Position numbers and translations under genes: made by a program. Below the pieces are notes generated by a model that saw only the letters and a list, made by a program, of their open reading frames with translations, was not told the DNA's origin and ran no database searches. DNA of 64,000 bases from Lycium barbarum (Eukaryota; Streptophyta; Magnoliopsida; Solanales; Solanaceae): the NCBI RefSeq assembly GCF_019175385.1, contig NC_083339.1:26069637-26133636 (forward strand), written 5' to 3'. Positions 57,151 to 64,000 of the stretch are shown piece after piece (the stretch's first letter is position 1; every line of letters begins with the position of its first letter).

Positions 57151-59160
57151 TATATATAAGTGTCGGTAGGATTTTTTTGTAGTCTTCACATCCTCACAAC
57201 ATCCTATAGGAATCTTACACGTGGCATTGTACTTGCATTTTTTTTCATTTTTGTGTCATTCATTACTAAAGGCCACTTCACACATGGGCTTTTATAATTG
57301 GTGTATTGTGTAACGTTTTTTAAAATCTCTTCTTGATGCTTATTATATTATTCTTGAATCCATATTATGGTGGTTTTAATTTTTATATTTAGTTTAAAAT
57401 TAATAATTATTTATATAACGAAGCAAGTATTAGTATTTTTAAAAGATATTTTACCCTTATTTCTAATAAGTGAATTGCTACATAAGTAAAAAATATTAAA
57501 TTGATAGTATTTAACTAAATATATTTTAATCTAGGGATGAGTTATTTTTTAAAGGGTGTGACTAAATTAAAAACATCATATAATATGAACTGGGGAAGTG
57601 CCTTTTAAATTGTTTGTTCTTAGACTGGTACAATTTAGGTAACTTTGGCGCCAAATTTTGTTTTTCAGTGAGATGACATATGCTTACGAATAAGAAAAGT
57701 AAAATTTATTGAATGGTGTTGTATAGTATTGAAGACGAAGGTAGCATTATCAGTCAAAATTGAATTGTCTTTATAATCTCTTGTTTGATTAACTAGGAGC
57801 TAATCCTTTTAAGCATAAAGTATATAAGAATAATTAAATTAATTCTTAAGGTTCATCTTAATGAATTTAAGTTATTTCTTGAATTTCGTCTAAAAGTAAG
57901 GTTAAAACCCGCATTTAACTAGCATAAAGCCTTGACACATAAAATAAATGAGTGAAAATTCAATAAAAGTAAGGTTAAAACCCGCATTTAACTAGCATAA
58001 AGCCTTGACACATAAAATAAATGAGTGAAAATTCAATTAATATATATATATAAAAAAACATTATCTATAAATGAAAATCGCATTCTCACAAAATCCTAAA
58101 AATACGAAAATATTTTTTAATTTATGATCCTCCCCCAGTTGTAACTGCTGACACCTAATTTTTGACCTCCAATAATTTATTTTAATTGCCTAGATTTCTT
58201 GGATACCATACAAAGTGAAATATGTATTTTTTATAAGTCAAAACAATTTTACAAAATTGTTTTGATAATATTTTACCATTTCATTTGGTAAAATAACTTC
58301 AAATATGTATTGTAAATTATTTAGAAAATAATTTATATATTTTTGTAATTAACATGGAGAATTTGCCAAGTTTAATCAAAAAATGATTTAAAACAATTAG
58401 TTAATTAATTGAAGGTCTAATTAACAAGTATTTTACTCCGTTTAATTCAAGAAATTTGATTAATTAAATAAATAATCATGTTACCTCTCAAATTTTAACC
58501 CTACATATTCAATTTGCATTTGTGCAATTTTTAGATTAATCATAATTAATTAAATGCTTAATTATGGTTATATTTGGAAATTTGTTTACTATGGGATTAA
58601 TTGCGGCTACAATTGAAATAATCGATTGTTGGTTAATTATGGCCTTAGTTGAAATAGCCAACTTCATGGCTTAAATCAATTGAGGTCATTTTTGTAAAAT
58701 TAGTCTTTAATTGGTTGATTAGATTAAATGTGGCCACAATGGAAATAATCAGTTTCATGGTTTATGACAATTAAGGTCATAATTGCAGTTTGAGTCTTTT
58801 ATATAATTAATCATGCCTTTAATTTTATTAAGTGGATAACTAGTTAAATTCTGGTCATAATTGAAGTGTCTAATTAATAGACATTTCCAATTGTAGCCAT
58901 TTTATCAAGAATATCATCTTTGCCCCTACGTGTATACATATATATACACATATATACATGTATATATGTGTATACATTGCATATTCAGGACAAATCCCCT
59001 CCCTTTTATTTTATATCCAGGCCCAGTCCGTTAAGGACCTGACCCAGCCCAAATGCGTGTCTAAAGGGGTTGAACCCCTCTTTTCTTTTCATTTTTTCCT
59101 TTAATACCAAACGAACCCTTATACTCTTTCTCCTCAGGGTTTTTTTTTATCACAAACCCT
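57151..59160. other. AT-rich intergenic DNA
   Basis: No gene seen. It contains an exact 73-bp tandem duplication (57891-58036) and a 32-bp perfect AT-rich palindrome (58943-58974). 58560-58800 shows loosely repeated 'aattgaaataatcg/gatta' phrases. Confidence 0.5.
57891..58036 (+). repeat. Exact tandem duplication, 73 bp unit
   Basis: 57891-57963 and 57964-58036 appear identical by eye, each starting 'taaaagtaaggttaaaaccc' and ending 'agtgaaaattcaa'. Absence of differences suggests a recent event or an assembly duplication. Confidence 0.93.
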
Positions 59161-59170
59161 AGCCGCCACC

Positions 59171-59383
59171 ATGGCCTCTCTCTCATCGCGTCATCTATGC
59201 CGAAAACGACAAAAAAAAGGGTCTTGTATAGCTTTGGATTGTTGTATGGCCGAGAATGGCAAGTGCATTTATTGCTCTGCCATTTCTCACCTATTTCCAC
59301 CAAGGAACAACCCTGAACATGGTATTACACTCTTTGTCTTTGCTTTTTCTGTAATTTCTGGGTCAACTAGTACAAATCCTTAA
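59171..59383 (+). CDS. Small ORF with ideal start context, unidentified
   Basis: 70 codons from ATG 59171 to TAA 59383. The start context GCCGCCACCATGG is a perfect match to the vertebrate optimum and also favourable in plants, and is preceded by the leader word AACCCTAGCC. The product MASLSSRHLCRKRQKKGS.. is basic at first and Cys-rich (CIALDCC, GKCIYC) without a named family. No homologue is recognised, and the opposite strand is also open (59061-59303), so coding status is doubtful. Confidence 0.3.
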   Translation: MASLSSRHLCRKRQKKGSCIALDCCMAENGKCIYCSAISHLFPPRNNPEHGITLFVFAFSVISGSTSTNP

Positions 59384-61120
59384 TGGATTTTGTCATAAGG
59401 CAAGTTTGAATCCTCGAATCCCATTGGCTCGATTGGAACCAAAAGGATCCGTTGGAGGTTGCCTAAATCTCACCGTTTATGCTTTTGTTTGCGTTAATCT
59501 TAGCCCTTGAATGTTGAAGGGGTGAGGACTACTCCCAGATTGGATTTTAGTCCCACATCGAAGGTTTTAGGGTTTGTCTTCAATTTGGGGTTTTATATAA
59601 AGAACCCCCAATTCACAAATTAGCTACACCGAATATCATATTCATCACCCAAAAACTCGTAACTAGAGTTAAACAAAAGTAACCGACTAGAATTGGATGC
59701 TTTGACCTAACTTTTGTTTTCTCGAGTTTAAAGTCTAAATTTTCATTATTTTTCTTGTGTGTGTGGCTGAGCTTTTGGGGTTTGTAGAGCAAAAGGGTTC
59801 TCCAACTTCGATTCTCGATCAGGGCTGCACACGAAGAAGGTAAATAATTCTCCTTTTAGTTAGTCTAATTTCAGTTTTAGTAGTTTAGTAGCATTTATGT
59901 GTTGATGTATGCTTCTTTGTTGTTTTAGTTAGTTTAGTTTTTTCATGTATGCTTTGTTGTTTTAGTTAATCTAATTTCAGTTAGTAGCTTAATGGCATTT
60001 GTGTATGTTTCTGTTTAGTTAGTTGCAGTTTAGTAGTCAATAGTATTTATATATTCATGTCTTAGTTTAGTTTCAGTCAATAGTATTCATATGTTTATAT
60101 CTTAGTGTAGTTCAGAGTTAGCTCTAGCAGTATCAGTATGCTCATGTTTGGATGACTATGTTAATAATGCTTTGGCTTTAATCCATTAGTATGCTTATAA
60201 TAAAGGCCTACCTCACTTAGTTATATGATATTGTTTGGTTTATAAGCATGATAGGTCAGATTCCTGTCTATTTTGAGCATGAATGATAGTTTAAATATAA
60301 ATGTGTTAAGATAAATAACCATTCTATTAACTACTACTTGTTTAGAGCCCAGGAAGTTACTAGTATGAATATTATGTTGGTTGCTTACTTAAACTAGTCT
60401 GTGTTAGTGTGTGCATCTATGAACATGTGAGGTATGGTGTCATTTCTACTTTAATGTTAGTAATGCTAGTTGGGATCAGTCCCTTGTCTTCAAAAAATTG
60501 TTATAGGGAAGTCTTCAAACCTGTTGACCCCTTTACTATAAAAAATACATGTCCATGTTTCATATCAATGCGTTGTCTTGTTTTATCCTGGATTTGGTGG
60601 TATTCATATTGGTTTCTAGTGGTCTTTAGTATGTATTGACAGTGCAATATGGTTATATTTGAAATTCAAACTGAGGATTAGATATGCATATATGATTTTG
60701 GATCAAAAGAAATATGTTTGACCTTTAAATGTTTAAACATGACAGTTTTCTGAGAGTCCATGTGTTTCTACTTGTTTAGTGTTATCTTCAGCATTCTTAG
60801 GGAATATTCAATCCCTACTTTACTCAACTTTGAAGTACTTTCATCCCTTGATGTTTTGTATGAGATTTAGGCTCCAATAATGTGCGAGAAATAGGTTTAA
60901 TGAAGTTTTTCCCACATAGAAAGGATTTGAACTACTATTAAAAAACCTTGGACATGATATTTGTTTTCAGCTGGTTTCACATAGTTTAGCATAGAAACAA
61001 CCTTAAGTACTTTCTGGTTAGGCAGACAAGTCTCAAATCCTCTAAACAACTTGTTCAAATTACCTTTTTATATTTGGTTTGCAATCTTATTGTCCATAGT
61101 AAATCAATAAGGTCTGAAAC
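59384..61120 (+). other. Intergenic; possible transcript start and 5' exon
   Basis: TATATAAAG at about 59592-59601 is followed by a leader-like region to 59838, where GAAGAAG/GTAAATAA is a good donor; the following T-rich DNA with repeated 'tttagttagtttagtt' phrases (59855-60120) looks like intron. No coding exon was found downstream, and the frame at 60409-60639 has no domain. Could be a non-coding transcript or an element remnant. Confidence 0.35.
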
Positions 61121-62344
61121 TATAATGACCCGTTCGGTCATTATTAGACTTTCCTCCACCCGTGTACAAAAGCTAAGTTGATTTGTTGTATGATTAGTCT
61201 TCGAGGGGAAAAACTTCATTAAATTTTAACTATAGTCGAGTCAGTCGAGCAAAAAGGTGTAGGGCCCGGTGAACGTGCTTCGCCTTGGTGGTTGATGTAC
61301 CACTATAGCGAGTCTGCCCCAACGAACAGAGGACCGCTGCAACGGTCGACGCAAAAATAGGCCCAACTTAAATATCTTATTACGGGGTTAAATCCCACTT
61401 TTCCACCAAACCTTCTTCTAAGCCGTCACTTGGGAGAAATTCTGGGCAGAGAACATAGAGACTTGAGTAACCCTTCTAAACCTTCATTTTGTTATCTTTT
61501 CTACAGTTAATTCCTCACCGCTAGGTTTAACCTCCGGATGATAATAAACAAGGTGTTCTTAAATGACTCACACATTAGAGGGGTTGGGACTCGAGTTCTT
61601 GGATTAGAATCGTAGAGGCAGGGGTAGTCAACTATAGAATCTAGATTACCGCGCATGATTTATTTTGACTTATCGTTATTGAAATTCGTGCTACTCCTAG
61701 AATTCTCCATCGCGGTCCCCGGATTTAGAAGCAAAGGATGAAGACTCCCTGATTGTTCGTGGCACCTGCCCGACCTCGAGATAGGGTATGGTTTACTTGA
61801 ATTAGGCTTTGATTAGCGAAACGTATATATGTTATAGAGTTGACGGGAGAAAGCATGATTAGGTCTTCGAACGAGGAGTTCGATTGGATATTAGATAGAT
61901 TGATATAAATTGTTGAATTACGTGGGCTTGTCGCCATTGAGTGAGTAGTCGAACTGAGGTGAATAGTCGTTGTGCTGGAGGGAATAGGGTGGTGTTTATG
62001 TTCTTAGAGTGGTTAGGTTAGAAGGTGGGGATTCGCATACATACTGAGTTGATAATTATAGAGCTTGTTGTACTAATGGGCGAGGTGACTTGTGTGGTAA
62101 TTGCATGTGTCTTCATTAGAATATTCATGTCGTGATTTAGCAGAGTTCACCTTTGTGTGAATAACGAGCGGAGTTGTTTAGGTCTTGTTATGACTTATGG
62201 CATGATGCCTTGTGATCTTGATATTGATATTGTTGATTGATCATATTTCATAATTATTGATGAACTGGAAATACGTGAGGTACAAATTGTGATGAGAAAC
62301 AGAATACCACATCTTCACCCCCTGTTAAATGTGCCTTTTCGTGT

Positions 62345-62418
<74 letters not shown>

Positions 62419-62878
62419 ACACGAAAAGGCACATTTAACAGGGGGTGAAGATGTGGCCTAGTTAAGGGCTCATAATCCAAGGTCAGTTTCAGAGCGAGTG
62501 GTACATGGACACCATGGGCCCCTGTAGGTCATGGCTATTTGGGAAAATAATACCATTTAGCATGTGTGTACGGATCTGATACTAACTCGGGTTGCATTAA
62601 ATTTTACTTACTTATCGTGTGATAGAGGTGATACTCGTCTTGGCTGTATTACATTGAATCATGACTCATTCTGGCGATTTCATATTTGATTTTCCTTGTT
62701 GTTGAGCTGTTGTGTCACACGTAATCTCATGGTCTTGTTTGACAAATGAAGGGAAGTTATGTTAAAGTGATCCCACTAGAATGTCTAAGGTTGGAACGTA
62801 GGAGAGAAATATTATCGCCACCCGCATTGCTTGTGCTTACTCTTATTGTTTAATCGATAAATTATTACCGACTGATGT
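61121..62878 (+). repeat. Forward Ty3 LTR, 3' truncated
   Basis: Starts TATAATGACCCGTTCGGTCATTA, a slightly worn TGTAATGACCC terminus, with a GACCGCTGCAACGGTC palindrome at about 61332-61347. The 'ttcgtggcacctgcccgacctcgag' leader block (61758) resembles 13621-13650. Interrupted by a TA-cored hairpin (62307-62456) and cut at 62878 by a reverse LTR. Confidence 0.7.
62307..62456. repeat. Perfect hairpin: 42-bp arms around a TA run
   Basis: 62307-62348 and 62415-62456 are exact reverse complements (42 of 42 by eye), separated by 66 bases of almost pure TA. The right arm is the normal LTR sequence (compare 40480-40512 in reverse); the left arm is its inverted copy. Confidence 0.95.
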
Positions 62879-63336
62879 TGTCACGACCCAAATTACGGAT
62901 CATGCGCGCACCTACCTTCTTATCACCTGATAGGCGAACCCTAACCAACTAACCCTTTTCGTAAAGCTGCTTTGGAAACAAATGCAACCAATAATAGTAA
63001 ATAAAATAACACATTACGGAGACATTCTTTAATCAATTAGAACAATTCACTTTCCCAAGGATCTAGTCTAGACCGGTACAAGAGCTTCTAAATTGCGGAG
63101 AGATAACACAATTAAAAAGATACAACTTCCGCCTTCGGAATGAGATGTACAGAAGCTATAGAAAGATATCAGCCACTGCAATTAAGGAAACCTTCAAGAA
63201 ACAACTTGAAACACATCTACACCCCAAAGGATGTAGGAAGAGTAGTATCGGTACACCACATGTACTGGTAAGCATCATAGGTCGACTAAGATTAGTTCAC
63301 GCAACACGATATAAAATCAAACAGAATAAACAGATG
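62879..63336 (-). repeat. Reverse LTR, 3' part
   Basis: TGTCACGACCC start. It includes the reverse of 'cttaccagtacgtgtggtgtactgatactactctt', the motif of the LTR family at 28826-30761 (30375-30410). Cut at 63336 by another LTR end. Confidence 0.75.
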
Positions 63337-64000
63337 TGTCACGAGCCAATTTGGCTAAGTCGCGCGGGCACCTAGCTTTCCCACCCCGGTAGGCGAACCT
63401 CAAACCCACAATAGTAAAAACATGAATAAATAAGTAAATAAGCGGAAGAGACAAAATCACGTAAGTCTGACGATAATGATATAAAAATATGCGGAAGTAA
63501 GGAAAATACACCGCAAAGTTTGGTCTAACCATACAAGAGCATCTAACAAGAATTTATAATTCTGGAATTATCAATAATACATCAAAAGTCTGAATATGTC
63601 TCGGAATAGCAAATAAGACATATATAAACGAAGAATATTCAAGGTGACGGACGTCCTCGTGCTCACCCTGTAGACTCTAAACAGAAAATCTCGGAATGAC
63701 TATCAGCCACGAGAAACAGAGATCAATCCCACCTGGAATTCCGCATTCATAAAGAATACAAAGTGAAGGTCAGTACAAACAACAGTACTGGTAGGTATCA
63801 TAGGCCGACTAAGACTAGTTGACATATATAAAGACAATAGGTAAGAGAAAACAAGCAAACCATAGAGTACAAGTCATGCTTCCAAGAAATCGACTCACAT
63901 AATCAAGCCTTGATGTAACAACTAACCCCAAGTGAAACAAATATCCAAGTATACCGAAAACCAAGTCTTATCAAGATAAATCAGCACGTAGCCCATATCA
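63337..64000 (-). repeat. Reverse LTR, runs off the window
   Basis: TGTCACGAGCC start, then 'gcgggcacctagctttcccaccccggtaggcgaacc'. Closely similar to the LTR starting at 39597 ('gcggaag', 'acaagagcatctaac', 'gtgctcaccctgtagactcta'). Frames inside (63145-63532) are LTR sequence. Confidence 0.8.

Overview
This is nuclear DNA from a flowering plant, most likely an asterid and probably Solanaceae. That assignment rests on the general look of the Ty3 LTRs (ends reading TGTCACGACCC) and the AT-rich spacers, and is moderately confident. There are no bacterial-style operons, no rRNA or tRNA genes and no CRISPR. Nearly all of the first 48.9 kb and the last 2.9 kb is nested, mostly decayed LTR retrotransposons. 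Between them (about 48.9-61.1 kb) lies an AT-rich, gene-type interval holding the only intact gene I can support: a two-exon Em-type (LEA group 1, LEA_5) seed protein gene on the minus strand (51998-53235), with a compact ABRE/RY promoter.

Layout. 1-1145: LINE tail beside a broken Copia RT/RNase H. 1474-7279: opposed Ty3 LTR pieces, then PBS and broken gag. 7280-12965: a minus-strand element with its own LTR, polypurine tract and a gag-like 'putative plant transposon protein' gene, split by a 1.1 kb solo LTR (11224-12314). 13671-22851: two head-on partial LTRs of one family forming a large inverted repeat. Its left arm is split by the best-preserved transposon here, a Tekay/Del-type chromovirus (13701-21689) with both LTRs, PBS, truncated gag, RT, RNase H, integrase, chromodomain and polypurine tract. 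22852-28825: minus-strand Ty3 RT relic, unclassified repeats and a spliced-looking gene fragment. 28826-37704: an LTR pair without recognisable gag-pol, enclosing an antisense gag-like gene; the 3' LTR holds a perfect solo LTR (36185-37647, TSD CCTAC). 37705-43031: minus-strand Ty3 element with PBS and long LTR, carrying a 247-bp CACTA MITE. 43032-48870: L1-type LINE ORF2 split by a 3 kb solo LTR (TSD GCTTA). 48871-61120: AT-rich interval with the Em gene, short tandem duplications, a Stowaway-like MITE, an LTR relic and a possible orphan exon. 61121-64000: further LTRs, one with a perfect 42-bp-arm hairpin.

The most unusual signal is shared by unrelated LTR families. Just upstream of the TATA box they carry a cluster of short GC-rich palindromes, each family with its own word: CCGC-N4-GCGG, GTTACGG..CCGTAAC, TCGACGG-N-CCGTCGA, or TGCGATCGCA. 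Same position, same design, different sequence suggests a convergent promoter or chromatin function. The genome's own coding contribution here is the Em gene; nearly every other reading frame of any length is transposon-derived or spurious.
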